Source: Metabacillus crassostreae (GTDB lineage Bacteria > Bacillota > Bacilli > Bacillales > Bacillaceae). From it: a DNA stretch of 64,000 nucleotides. The notes beneath the pieces are model-generated. The model searched no databases. It saw nothing but the letters and a program-made list of their open reading frames with translations, and had not been told where the DNA came from. The position numbers were made by a program, and so were the translations under genes. The stretch's first letter is position 1. Every line of letters begins with the position of its first letter. Where the stretch lies: positions 124,001 to 188,000 of the forward strand of contig NZ_JAFBDU010000001.1 in assembly GCF_016908395.1 (NCBI RefSeq), written 5' to 3'. Positions 55,985-64,000 of the stretch are shown piece by piece.

Positions 55985-56010
55985 TAGCAACAAAGTTTAT
56001 GAAAACAGCC
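55985..56010 (-). repeat. Solo-end relic of family B between czrA and the ATPase gene
   Basis: TAGCAACAAAGTTTATG then AAAACAGCC is, in reverse complement, GGCTGTTTTCATAAACTTTG, close to the B3 end (AAGGCTATTTTCATAAACTT). No partner end is seen. Confidence 0.5.
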
Positions 56011-56040
56011 ATAAGCCATTAAGATATGGAGTTGAGCAAT

Positions 56041-58104
56041 ATGAATGAATTTAAAGTAAAAGGCTTAACTTGTGTGAATTGCACGAGAGAGCTTCAAGAA
56101 GAGATTCAGAAGTTGCCTCAAGGAGATACAGCTTCCTTAAGCTATAATACAGGAAAACTTCGACTCGAGAGTGATGTTGATATGAATAAAGTGAAAAAGA
56201 TTTTATCTTCAGATGGAGCTTTTATAGAGGAAGATTATGAAGATGGAGATAATCATACTCATGATCATGGTTGGAACAATTGGATTTTGATCTTATCTAG
56301 CTCAACAGTTTTCTTCATTGCTGCATTCATTTTGGAGCAATGGATAAATGAATACATCTCAATAGGTTTATTTCTTGCAGCAACAGTATTAAGTGGGTAC
56401 CAGACTTTTATTAAAGGCTTAAAAAATTTAATCAAGTTCAAATTCAATATAGAAACGCTTATGACAATAGCTTTAATTGGTGCACTTAGTATAGGAGAAT
56501 GGAAGGAAGGTGCTCTTGTAGCTATCCTTTTTGGGCTAAATGAATATTTAGAAGGATTAGGAATGCAAAAGGCACGTAAGTCAATGGAAAAGCTACTTGA
56601 AATCGCACCCAAAGAGGCAACAGTTATTGAAAATGGTGAAGAGCGAATTGTGAAAATTTCGTTATTAAAAGAAAATGACGTTGTTTTAGTTCGTTCCGGT
56701 GAGAAAATCCCTTCTGACGGAATAGTCAAAGAAGGCAAAAGTTCTGTAAATGAAGCAGCAATTACAGGAGAATCGATGCCAGTAGAAAAGTCCGTAACCG
56801 AACCAGTTTATGGGGGGAGTATAAATAATGAGGGTGTTTTAAAAGTTACGATTACGAAAGCCTATGAAGATTCATCATTGGCAAAAATTCTCCATCTTGT
56901 GGAAGAAGCTCAAGAAACAAAAACACCAACAGAATTATTTATTAATAAGTTTGCAAAATATTACACCCCGTTAATTATGATTATAGCAGCATTTGTTATG
57001 TTTGTTCCTCCACTGCTATTCAACGGTAGTTGGGGAGATTGGTTTTATCAAGGATTAGCAGTTTTAATCGTAGGCTGTCCATGTGCACTAGTATTAGCTT
57101 CTCCAATTGCTATTGTTTCTGGAATCACTAAAAACGCACGAAACGGAATTCTAATTAAAGGTGGTGTTTTTTTAGAACAGCTTGGGAAAATATCAACGAT
57201 TGCTTTTGATAAAACAGGTACATTAACAAAAGGTGAGCCTTATGTGGAAGAATATATTGCATATGATTCTAGATTTCTTCAACTATCAGCATCAATTGAA
57301 AAATCTTCATCACATCCAATTGCAAAAGCTGTGTTAAGAAAAGCTGAGGGTTTGTCTTTAATAGAGCCAGATGAAATAAACACTATCTCTGGAAGTGGCA
57401 TTGTAGCTAAGATGAATGGAGATACTTATTATCTCGGAAATGAAGCACATGTAAGTAAAACAACATTCGATGAAATCGTAAAAGAAGATCTTAAGAAATA
57501 CAAAGATAGAGGGATGACACTTGTCATTTTAGCAAATAAAGAAAAAATCTTTGGCATCATGGGTATATCTGATGAAATTCGTGAAGAAAGTAAAGAGGTT
57601 ATACAAAGGCTTAGTTCAGTAGGTATTAATCAAACGATTATGTTAACTGGTGATCACGAAAGCACTGCACAAAAAGTGGCAAAGAAAATTGGGATAACAT
57701 CTTATTTTGCTGGCTTACTACCAGACGAAAAAGTAGAGAAAATAAAAGAAATAGCTCAAACACATAAAGTAGCAATGATTGGTGATGGAATAAATGATGC
57801 ACCTGCACTCGTGACGGCTGATCTTGGAATTGCAATGGGCAAGGGAACAGATAGTGCAATTGAAACAGCTGATATTGTTTTAATGCAAAATCACCTTACC
57901 AAACTCCCAGCAGCAATTAAATCAGCTAAAAAAGTAAACTTTATCATTAAATTAAATATCACTTTAGCACTTGGCTTAAAGCTAATTGCCTTATTATTAA
58001 CAATTCCTGGTTTATTAACACTATGGATTGCCATTCTTTCAGATATGGGTGCTACAATTCTTGTGACATTAATCAGCTTAACGGTTCTTTATGATAAGGA
58101 ATAG
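56041..58104 (+). CDS. cadA: Heavy-metal P1B-type ATPase (Zn/Cd/Co exporter)
   Basis: A 687-residue exporter. The N-terminal heavy-metal domain has GLTCVNC (Cys11, Cys14), followed by a short His-rich segment (DNHTHDHG). Membrane motif CPCALVLASP (about residue 346) marks the Zn/Cd/Pb/Co subgroup. The catalytic DKTGTLTKGEP (about 390), SSSHPIAKAV, TGDHESTAQKVA and GDGINDAPALVTADLGIAMG are intact. Eight membrane helices are expected. Start ATG 56041 with GGAG 9 nt upstream; ATG 56026 has no ribosome site. Probably expressed with or under control of the preceding CzrA-like sensor. Confidence 0.93.
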   Translation: MNEFKVKGLTCVNCTRELQEEIQKLPQGDTASLSYNTGKLRLESDVDMNKVKKILSSDGAFIEEDYEDGDNHTHDHGWNNWILILSSSTVFFIAAFILEQWINEYISIGLFLAATVLSGYQTFIKGLKNLIKFKFNIETLMTIALIGALSIGEWKEGALVAILFGLNEYLEGLGMQKARKSMEKLLEIAPKEATVIENGEERIVKISLLKENDVVLVRSGEKIPSDGIVKEGKSSVNEAAITGESMPVEKSVTEPVYGGSINNEGVLKVTITKAYEDSSLAKILHLVEEAQETKTPTELFINKFAKYYTPLIMIIAAFVMFVPPLLFNGSWGDWFYQGLAVLIVGCPCALVLASPIAIVSGITKNARNGILIKGGVFLEQLGKISTIAFDKTGTLTKGEPYVEEYIAYDSRFLQLSASIEKSSSHPIAKAVLRKAEGLSLIEPDEINTISGSGIVAKMNGDTYYLGNEAHVSKTTFDEIVKEDLKKYKDRGMTLVILANKEKIFGIMGISDEIREESKEVIQRLSSVGINQTIMLTGDHESTAQKVAKKIGITSYFAGLLPDEKVEKIKEIAQTHKVAMIGDGINDAPALVTADLGIAMGKGTDSAIETADIVLMQNHLTKLPAAIKSAKKVNFIIKLNITLALGLKLIALLLTIPGLLTLWIAILSDMGATILVTLISLTVLYDKE

Positions 58105-58162
58105 AGCATTTAAGAATATTAAAGTAAATAAATATAGAGTACCTAGATAATTTTAAATGACA

Positions 58163-58206
58163 TAAAAAATACCTTAAGTGGATAAACCTCTTAAGGTATT
58201 TTTTTA
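58163..58206. terminator. Bidirectional terminator between cadA and the zincin gene
   Basis: AATACCTTAAG pairs perfectly with CTTAAGGTATT across a 10-nt loop, with six T on the plus side and AAAAAA on the other, so it serves both converging genes. Confidence 0.9.
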
Positions 58207-58220
58207 TAGTATATAATTGT

Positions 58221-59228
58221 TCAAATATCCTCAATATCCATTTTCCACTCCTCAGTTTCAAACCCTATGGAAGTATCTAAATCTATTACATCTATACTAG
58301 CTGAAAGCCATTCATAATTTGAGAGGTTTTCATTCAATAAATCTTCTAAATGAAATATTAATTCACCTTCTGATTCGTCTCTATGAATCTGATAGGATTC
58401 ATAATTAAAAGTGTTTCCTTTAGAGTCATTTAACGTAAGATTTAGTCTGTATGCCATATTTGTTTTTGGTTTAATCTTAAAGGTTAATGCTGTATTTTTA
58501 TAATTGTTGAATTTTGGCATGTGCAAAAGACGGCTTTGATCAATTTCAATCCCAGTTTCCTCTTCTAATAGAGAGTGTAGAGAGCTATTTTCTAATACAT
58601 TTGAAATCTGCTGATTTTCGTGCTCTGTTCTCAAATAAAAGGCCTCATTTGTTTCAACATCTTTTGGGTCAACTTCTTTTGTGGCTCCGTATAATAATAC
58701 ATAATCATCAGCAAAAACTTCTTGCGGGTAGATAGCGTGGTATTTATCTTGATAGTTCCAAAATGCATCCCATCTAAGTTCAAGTAAATTTAGATTTCGA
58801 ATTTTTTGCCATTTTGAAAGAGGAAAGTGATGAGATGGGAAATAGTGATAAGCAAAATGATGGCCATATTCGTGAGAGAGCGTTTCTTGATATTGAGATG
58901 GTTCTTGATAATGATCGCCTTGATATAGTTTTATTGTTTTGTTTAAGTAATCATAGCTACCCTTTGACAAAGAACCGTCTAAGGTTGTTCCGATTACCTC
59001 AACTCCTCTTAATAACTTTAGCTCGTTTCCATGTTTATTTTTTGCTAATTCATGATATAAGTCTATCAATTTTGATTTATTCCATTGAGTAGAAAAGCTT
59101 TTAAATAAAATGCCTTCTGGTGATTGATAGATTGCTTGTAATTTTGGGTTATAAGGATTGGTTTCAAAGCTAGTAAGAAAGGGAAAAGATATTACTAATA
59201 TAATAAAATACAATTGAATTTTTCTCAA
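58221..59228 (-). CDS. Secreted zincin-like metallopeptidase
   Basis: A 335-residue exported protein. The signal peptide is about residues 1-20 (IQLYFIILVISFPFLTSF). The zinc-binding HEYGHHF motif lies near residue 118, and the downstream YPQEVFADDYVLLYG supplies a plausible third ligand Glu, as in gluzincins. A beta-rich C-terminal region follows (about 235-335), perhaps for substrate or wall binding. Substrate unknown. It is convergent with cadA and shares its terminator. Confidence 0.75.
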   Translation of the reverse strand: MRKIQLYFIILVISFPFLTSFETNPYNPKLQAIYQSPEGILFKSFSTQWNKSKLIDLYHELAKNKHGNELKLLRGVEVIGTTLDGSLSKGSYDYLNKTIKLYQGDHYQEPSQYQETLSHEYGHHFAYHYFPSHHFPLSKWQKIRNLNLLELRWDAFWNYQDKYHAIYPQEVFADDYVLLYGATKEVDPKDVETNEAFYLRTEHENQQISNVLENSSLHSLLEEETGIEIDQSRLLHMPKFNNYKNTALTFKIKPKTNMAYRLNLTLNDSKGNTFNYESYQIHRDESEGELIFHLEDLLNENLSNYEWLSASIDVIDLDTSIGFETEEWKMDIEDI

Positions 59229-59479
59229 TCATGTCACTTCCTTGTTTACATAGTAACATGGAAATCTTAAATCGTAATTGGAATATATTACTGATAGAAA
59301 GGGAGGTATATACAATTAATTAATAAATAACAAAAGGTAATGATGATGAGAAATCATTCTTTTCATGATTAACAATAAAGATAAAAAAATTTTCAAAAAA
59401 TAGTTTTCAAACTAATCACTTTCGTGTATTATATAAATAATCAGAAAATACTGAAATTAAAAAATGTGAGGTGCTTTAA

Positions 59480-59734
59480 ATGAAATTTTATAACATTCCT
59501 TTAGAAAGTCGTATCGAAACTAATCCTTTTGTTCATTATCTACAGGACGGAGATTTAGTGATTAAATCTGAAAATGAAATTATTTTGAAGCATTTACACG
59601 AGCTTCCACAGGATTTCATGGAAATGACTTTATTTGACCTAGATGGATTAGGGTGTGTTTATGGATTTTCCCATATAATTAACACTGAAGCAGGGGAAAT
59701 GTCATCAAAGGCCGCTGTTTTTAAAAAAATATAG
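59480..59734 (+). CDS. Hypothetical 84-residue protein
   Basis: An acidic 84-residue protein with a GTGAGGTG ribosome site 6-7 nt from the ATG. Sequence runs MKFYNIPLESRIETNPFVHY, EIILKHLHELPQDFMEMTLF, GCVYGFSHI. No signal peptide or membrane span. Family not recognised. It is monocistronic with a terminator 12 bp after the stop. Confidence 0.6.
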   Translation: MKFYNIPLESRIETNPFVHYLQDGDLVIKSENEIILKHLHELPQDFMEMTLFDLDGLGCVYGFSHIINTEAGEMSSKAAVFKKI

Positions 59735-59743
59735 AAATATATA

Positions 59744-59776
59744 AAAGAGGCTGATCCACTATCAGCCTCTTTGTTT
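59744..59776 (+). terminator. Intrinsic terminator of the 84-residue protein gene
   Basis: AAAGAGGCTGAT pairs with ATCAGCCTCTTT across a 5-nt loop; TTTGTTTG follows. Confidence 0.8.
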
Positions 59777-59904
59777 GTAGACAAAGTATATTTATAAGTT
59801 TTCTTTTTTGTAATTGTTTAACCTTAGTAACATCCTTGCTATATGAACCTCATACATTATTGTTTTCTTCTTACTTTTAGTATAACAACTCACTGTATAA
59901 AAAC

Positions 59905-60636
59905 TTAATCTCGATAATTCGAAAATTCTTGTTGTAGCTCCTTTACATTGGTTACATTCTTCTTTTGATAATGTTTTAACAAACGGATGAAAACTTCTGC
60001 CGTCATAACTGCATCGTTTAAGGCATGATGACGATCGCGTTCTGTTATCTGAAATTTTGTTATTAAATCATCTAAGTAGTTCCGCTCCCCTGAATAAATA
60101 TCGTTTGCTAACAAATGGGAATCAAGAAAATCTGGATTAAAGTGGGGGAGCTGCCATTTGTTAATTGTAGTTGATAAAAAATCAATATCAAATGTTGCTG
60201 GATGAGCAACCAATATTGATCCTTTACAATAATCAATGAATTTTTTCATTCCAATAGGAAATGAATGAGCTTTATCTAGTACCTCTGGTTCTAAGCCTGT
60301 TAACTCTTGGACTGTTTTAGGTACTTTATTAACAGGCTTAATAATTGTATAAAAGGCTTCATCAAATAAAATTTGAAAATTTTTAACTTTAATAGCTCCA
60401 ATTGAAATAATTTCATCACCCATATTAGGGAAAAAACCAGTTGTTTCTAAATCAAAGATAGTAAAGGTAGTTGATGAAAGATCCTGCTTATTAAGATTGC
60501 TTTGGCTTTTTAAAAATTCATCAATGGATGTTTCAGCCTGATTATGCTCTGGCAAATGAATTCGTTTATTAATATGATATTTTAAGAAATATTGGTCCCA
60601 AAGATAATACTTTAAAATTTTTATATCATTTGGCAA
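59905..60636 (-). CDS. DnaQ-like 3'-5' exonuclease
   Basis: A 243-residue DEDDh-type exonuclease. Exo I is FTIFDLETTGF (Asp and Glu ligands), Exo II is VAHPATFDIDFL, and Exo III is RHHALNDAVMTAEVF with the catalytic His and Asp. The first 65 residues are an extra N-terminal region. The start is TTG with GGTGG about 11 nt upstream, overlapping the end of the preceding gene region (6-bp gap), so it is translated from the same transcript as the DUF294 protein. The pairing suggests a nucleotide- or DNA-related signalling role (inference). Confidence 0.85.
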   Translation of the reverse strand: MPNDIKILKYYLWDQYFLKYHINKRIHLPEHNQAETSIDEFLKSQSNLNKQDLSSTTFTIFDLETTGFFPNMGDEIISIGAIKVKNFQILFDEAFYTIIKPVNKVPKTVQELTGLEPEVLDKAHSFPIGMKKFIDYCKGSILVAHPATFDIDFLSTTINKWQLPHFNPDFLDSHLLANDIYSGERNYLDDLITKFQITERDRHHALNDAVMTAEVFIRLLKHYQKKNVTNVKELQQEFSNYRD

Positions 60637-60642
60637 GCTGTT

Positions 60643-62559
60643 TTACACCACCCGGTTTCGGTTAAAGCTAATTTTCGTCACTTGCTGCATCCGATGTGCA
60701 ATCTGTAATGCTTCCTTTAGCTTTATTCGATCCTCTTTTGATAGCTCCATAATGTTTATTTCATTAGAAACCTCTTCATTATTTTCTAATTGATTTAAGT
60801 TTTGTTGTAATCGATAATAATGCAAATAATGAAGAGCTGTTTTTGCATTTTCAACATCTCGAGGATGCATCGCATGAATTTTTTTTAATACATCTAATCG
60901 TTTAATTGTACTTACTTCATGTACTCCGTATTTAATGGCATTGATTCTAATAGAATAAATAATTTGGGTTAAACCAGTTTTCTTTATATTTATTTTTTTT
61001 GTTTTTTGTTTTAAGTTTAAGATTCCAAAAGGATGAGTTGGGATTTTGAAGCGAAGTGCATCCTTCATTAATAGTTGCTGCAATGTTTTCGAACGTTTTG
61101 CTTTATCTGTTAAATACATTCTAATTTCTTCTGCTAAAGAAAAATCTCCATAAATCGGTCTGAAATCATAAAACATAGTAAAGTTTTGAATTTCTTGGGC
61201 ATCAAGCTCTGTTTTCCAGGTTTGGATTTCCTCTTTCCATTGAGTCAAAGATTTTCTCCATTTAACCTCTTGTGCCATAATGCCTCCTGTACATTTTGGA
61301 AAACCAGATAAACTTAAATGGTGATTAATTTTGCGAGTGAAAATTTCAAAATAGTTTTCTATTGCAGATTTATTTGGAAGATGTTCAAAATCATTTAAGA
61401 TCAAACCATTATCTTGATCTGTATGGAATCCTTGCTCATGTCTTGCCTGACTTCCCATTATAATAAAGCAATAATTAATAGGAGGAGTACCATATCCTTC
61501 ATTCTTCATTTCATTAACAATAAGCTTAATGATTTGCCTGTGCAAGTTATCATTATGGTTTGTGATGGCTTCTGCAACTTCATAAGCATAACTATCTTTA
61601 TCAACTAAATCTTGAACAAACGATTGTAATGTTACGTTTTCTAATGGTCCTTGTTTAATAAGTGAAGATATATTGTGAGAATTTTGTACATTAAAGGTGA
61701 TATCTAAATAACTCGAGTCTTCAAGATTTAAAAAAGAACGACTTGATAATACGCCTATTACAGTCTGGTTATGAACGACTGGGATAAAGTCTAGAGCTTT
61801 ATTTTTAATAAATGAAAGTGCTTCAAATGAAAAAGAATTTGCATGTACTGTGAAAGGGGTTGTGTTCATCCAATCCTTCACTTTGTTTTGATAAGAAGAA
61901 GGCTGTTTAACATAGTTTAATATTTCATCGTTAGTAATAACACCATTAACCTTAGCTGAATCATCACTTACAACTAAACCACTTGCATCATTTTGTTGTA
62001 AAATCGAAGCTGCTTCACTCATCGTTGTTAATGAAGAGATAAAGATGGGTGGTGTCATCATTGTGTTAACACGTGTTCTTAAAAGCTCAAGATTTTCGTC
62101 ATCGTCGTCAATCGTTTTATTTTTCATTTCATCATACAAAGATTTTGTCCGTTCACCAATGCTTTCCCAGATTACCTTTGAAAACTCATTGTTTCGTGTC
62201 ATAATTTCAAAGAAGTGACTTTTATTAAGTTTAAAAACCGTACAATCCTCAAGTGCTTGAACAGAAAAATTTAGTTCGCCACTAGTAAACATGACCATTA
62301 GTCCAATAATGTCACCTGGATAATAGTACCTGAGGGAAATTTGTTTACCATTTCGTTGATGCAATATGTTTTTAGCTAAACCAGATACAAGAAAATACAA
62401 ATCTAAATTTTCAGCTGTTTCATCTTCATGTAATAAAAATTCATTTTTAGAAAATGTTGTTTGCTTTGCTTTATCTGTCATATCTTGAAGCTGATACTCT
62501 GTTAACAAAGTAAATGGGTAGTAATCTTTCAAAAGATGCATTAATTCAGTATTAGCCAT
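60643..62559 (-). CDS. cNMP-binding / CBS / DUF294 nucleotidyltransferase-like protein
   Basis: A 638-residue multidomain protein. The N-terminal cyclic-nucleotide-like sensor (about 20-130) includes YYPGDIIGLMVMF. A CBS-domain pair (about 165-285) is marked by MTTPIFISS-like MMTPPIFISS and NKALDFIPVVHN. The C-terminal DUF294 nucleotidyltransferase-like region has GSQARHEQGFHTDQDNGLI (G-S then D-x-D) and a helical tail. Such proteins are thought to sense nucleotides; activity is untested. Start ATG 62559 with AGGTGG 8 nt upstream. It is co-directional with and 6 bp before the exonuclease gene. Confidence 0.85.
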   Translation of the reverse strand: MANTELMHLLKDYYPFTLLTEYQLQDMTDKAKQTTFSKNEFLLHEDETAENLDLYFLVSGLAKNILHQRNGKQISLRYYYPGDIIGLMVMFTSGELNFSVQALEDCTVFKLNKSHFFEIMTRNNEFSKVIWESIGERTKSLYDEMKNKTIDDDDENLELLRTRVNTMMTPPIFISSLTTMSEAASILQQNDASGLVVSDDSAKVNGVITNDEILNYVKQPSSYQNKVKDWMNTTPFTVHANSFSFEALSFIKNKALDFIPVVHNQTVIGVLSSRSFLNLEDSSYLDITFNVQNSHNISSLIKQGPLENVTLQSFVQDLVDKDSYAYEVAEAITNHNDNLHRQIIKLIVNEMKNEGYGTPPINYCFIIMGSQARHEQGFHTDQDNGLILNDFEHLPNKSAIENYFEIFTRKINHHLSLSGFPKCTGGIMAQEVKWRKSLTQWKEEIQTWKTELDAQEIQNFTMFYDFRPIYGDFSLAEEIRMYLTDKAKRSKTLQQLLMKDALRFKIPTHPFGILNLKQKTKKINIKKTGLTQIIYSIRINAIKYGVHEVSTIKRLDVLKKIHAMHPRDVENAKTALHYLHYYRLQQNLNQLENNEEVSNEINIMELSKEDRIKLKEALQIAHRMQQVTKISFNRNRVV

Positions 62560-62724
62560 GTTAGACACCACCTTACGTAATCATGTTTACTTTAACGGTA
62601 ACATAGATTAATATGAAAATTAAAGCCTGATGATTTATATATAATAAAATGGCTGTATATTGTTTTTAGGATATAAAATTTGGTGCGAAATATCAGCTAT
62701 AGAAAAAAGGAGTAAGGAGTACAT

Positions 62725-63381
62725 ATGAAGAAATTTAGCAAGCATTACAGCATTTTACTTTTAATATTTCTGTTCATATTAACTGGATGTGGTACAGCAG
62801 ATAATACAACAGAGAATAACCAAAGTAATAATGGATCATCAAAACCTGCACAAAAAATTGAAGATAATCCTATTGTTACGATTGAGATGGAAAATAATGA
62901 TTTAATCAAAATGGAATTATATCCAAATGTTGCACCGAACACAGTAAACAATTTTATTTCTTTAGTAGAATCCGGATTTTATGATGGACTTATTTTTCAT
63001 AGAGTTATTCCTGACTTTATGATACAAGGCGGTGACCCTGATGGTGTTGGAACTGGTGGTCCAGGATACACTATAAAAGGTGAATTCGAAGACAATGGCT
63101 TTGAAAATAGTTTAAAGCACGAAAGAGGTATTGTTTCAATGGCAAGATCACAAGCACCAGATTCTGCTGGCTCACAGTTTTTTATAATGGTTGCTGATAG
63201 TAGTAACTTAGATGGAAGCTATGCTGCCTTTGGTAAAGTAATTGAAGGAATGGATGCAGTTGATTCAATCGTTAATGTGAAAACAGATAAACAGGACAAG
63301 CCTAAAGAAGATCAAAAAATAAAAAAAGTAACAGTAGAAACTTTTGGTATAGATTATCCAGAACCTAAAAAAGCTGAGTAA
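62725..63381 (+). CDS. Secreted cyclophilin-type peptidyl-prolyl isomerase lipoprotein
   Basis: A 218-residue lipoprotein. The signal sequence ends in the lipobox LTGCG (Cys near 22), followed by an Asn/Ser-rich linker. A cyclophilin domain spans about 50-205: NTVNNFISLVESGFYDGLIF, HRVIPDFMIQGGDP, AGSQFFIM and YAAFGKVIEGMDAVD. It should assist folding of exported proteins at the outer membrane face. The ribosome site AAGGAG is 4-5 nt from the ATG. It is monocistronic. Confidence 0.9.
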   Translation: MKKFSKHYSILLLIFLFILTGCGTADNTTENNQSNNGSSKPAQKIEDNPIVTIEMENNDLIKMELYPNVAPNTVNNFISLVESGFYDGLIFHRVIPDFMIQGGDPDGVGTGGPGYTIKGEFEDNGFENSLKHERGIVSMARSQAPDSAGSQFFIMVADSSNLDGSYAAFGKVIEGMDAVDSIVNVKTDKQDKPKEDQKIKKVTVETFGIDYPEPKKAE

Positions 63382-63387
63382 ATAGAG

Positions 63388-63422
63388 TAAAAAACAGTAG
63401 TTTTTAGAAAAATTACTGTTTT
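63388..63422 (+). terminator. Intrinsic terminator of the cyclophilin lipoprotein gene
   Basis: AAAAACAGTAGTTTTT pairs with AAAAATTACTGTTTTT (one mismatch), ending in a T-run. Confidence 0.75.
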
Positions 63423-63540
63423 TTGTATTTTAAATAATCTCACAGCGAAAAAAGTGCAACTTTTTAAGGCATATTTCTTTACTGAAAATTAATAGTGTTG
63501 ATAAGATGGACAAGATTAGATTGAATAGTGAAAGGGGCTA

Positions 63541-64000
63541 ATGATTAATATGCATATAGAAGTATGGTCGGATATTGTGTGTCCGTTTTGTTATATAGGG
63601 AAAAAGCGATTGGAAGAAGCACTAGAACAGTTTTCTTATAAAGAAGAAGTGAAAGTTGAATTTCGTAGCTTTGAGCTTAATCCTCAAGCACCAATTCATG
63701 CAGAAGGAGATTATGTAGAGCTACTAGCGAAAAAGTACAATACATCAAAAGAGCAAATCATGACTATGAATAACCAATTAACAGAACAAGCTAAAGAAGT
63801 TGGTTTAATTTATCATCTCGATCAGGTAAAGCCTACAAATACATTTGATGCACATCGATTGATTCATTTCGCAAAAAAACATGGAAAAGAAAATGAAATG
63901 GTTGTTCGTCTATTTGACGCTTATTTTACAGAAGTTAAGCAAGTGGCTGATCACTCCACTCTTATTGAGCTTGCAGCTGAGGTTGGTTTAAATAAACAAG
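63541..64000 (+). CDS. DsbA-family oxidoreductase, FrnE-like, 3' partial
   Basis: The open frame runs off the right edge, with 153 residues visible. The active site is CPFC in WSDIVCPFCYIGKKRLEEAL. The FrnE-type helical insertion follows (FRSFELNPQAP, then VKPTNTFDAHRLIHFAKKHG). The cis-Pro motif lies outside the window. The start may be ATG 63541 (AAGGGG only 3 nt upstream) or ATG 63550. It is related to the gene at 38785, but the two are clearly diverged paralogues. Cytosolic; likely a disulfide oxidoreductase or isomerase. Confidence 0.85.
   Translation, partial: MINMHIEVWSDIVCPFCYIGKKRLEEALEQFSYKEEVKVEFRSFELNPQAPIHAEGDYVELLAKKYNTSKEQIMTMNNQLTEQAKEVGLIYHLDQVKPTNTFDAHRLIHFAKKHGKENEMVVRLFDAYFTEVKQVADHSTLIELAAEVGLNKQ

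Noticed and set aside
56265-56738. Minus-strand frame of 157 residues inside cadA
   Set aside because: The plus-strand ATPase is unmistakable; the antisense frame has no ribosome site or recognisable domain.
1-64000. Search by eye for CRISPR arrays, prophage genes, complete insertion sequences, tRNA/rRNA genes, T-box and other riboswitch leaders
   Set aside because: No regular spacer-repeat arrays, transposase or phage structural motifs, tRNA cloverleaf sequence or T-box motif were seen. This is a reading by eye, not a computed search.

Overview
The window is chromosomal DNA from a low-GC, endospore-forming Bacillota, most likely a member of the Bacillaceae. Evidence: an alpha/beta-type small acid-soluble spore protein, a probable inner spore coat protein, a KinA/KinE-style sporulation kinase, two SinI-type antirepressor microproteins, and a gltC/gltA/gltB locus arranged as in Bacillus subtilis. 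AGGAGG-like ribosome sites and frequent TTG/GTG starts agree. No tRNA, rRNA, CRISPR array, prophage or complete insertion sequence was seen.

Layout. 1-2.8 kb: the right end of a small biosynthetic operon with an amidohydrolase (cut by the window), a 3-dehydroquinate synthase II-type enzyme, its aldolase partner and a 64-residue protein. 3-9.6 kb: a secreted LysM-CAP protein, a SASP, an alpha/beta hydrolase, galM with a consensus cre site, and several small uncharacterised proteins. 10-16 kb: HelD, a PH-like small protein, a SinI-like microprotein, an NfrA-type nitroreductase and a glycerophosphodiesterase. 16-17 kb: a decayed yeiH-type transporter beside its intact LysR regulator. 18-25 kb: gltC divergent from gltAB, for ammonia assimilation. 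25.5-35 kb: a signalling block with a PAS histidine kinase, a coat protein, an OmpR-type response regulator, a SinI microprotein convergent with and overlapping it, and a 1698-residue pseudokinase/AAA/GAF/histidine kinase. 35.6-39.4 kb: a membrane-anchored di-haem cytochrome with a zinc alcohol dehydrogenase, then a DsbA-family protein. 39.6-51.9 kb: an orphan RQC-domain protein, two aminotransferases, an LPXTG wall protein, a VanW lipoprotein, two HAD phosphatases and a LacI regulator. 52.3-58 kb: an Upf1-like helicase with a PLD-like tail, then zinc/cadmium homeostasis (ZIP, CzrA-like sensor, CadA-like ATPase). 58-64 kb: a secreted zincin, a DUF294/CBS signalling protein with a DnaQ-like exonuclease, a cyclophilin lipoprotein and a second DsbA-family gene cut by the right edge.

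The intergenic regions hold two families of short mobile repeats. Family A is 187-260 bp with 27-bp imperfect terminal inverted repeats. It has four full copies, three with exact 4-bp target duplications and one with a 3-of-4 match, plus relics. Family B is 126-223 bp with ends beginning AAGGCT. It has one full, one short, one truncated and two relic copies. Both look like non-autonomous, MITE-like elements.

The strongest candidates for new biology are the AHBA/dehydroquinate-II-type operon at the left edge, the response regulator/SinI/pseudokinase-histidine-kinase locus at 28.6-34.7 kb, and the family A repeats.
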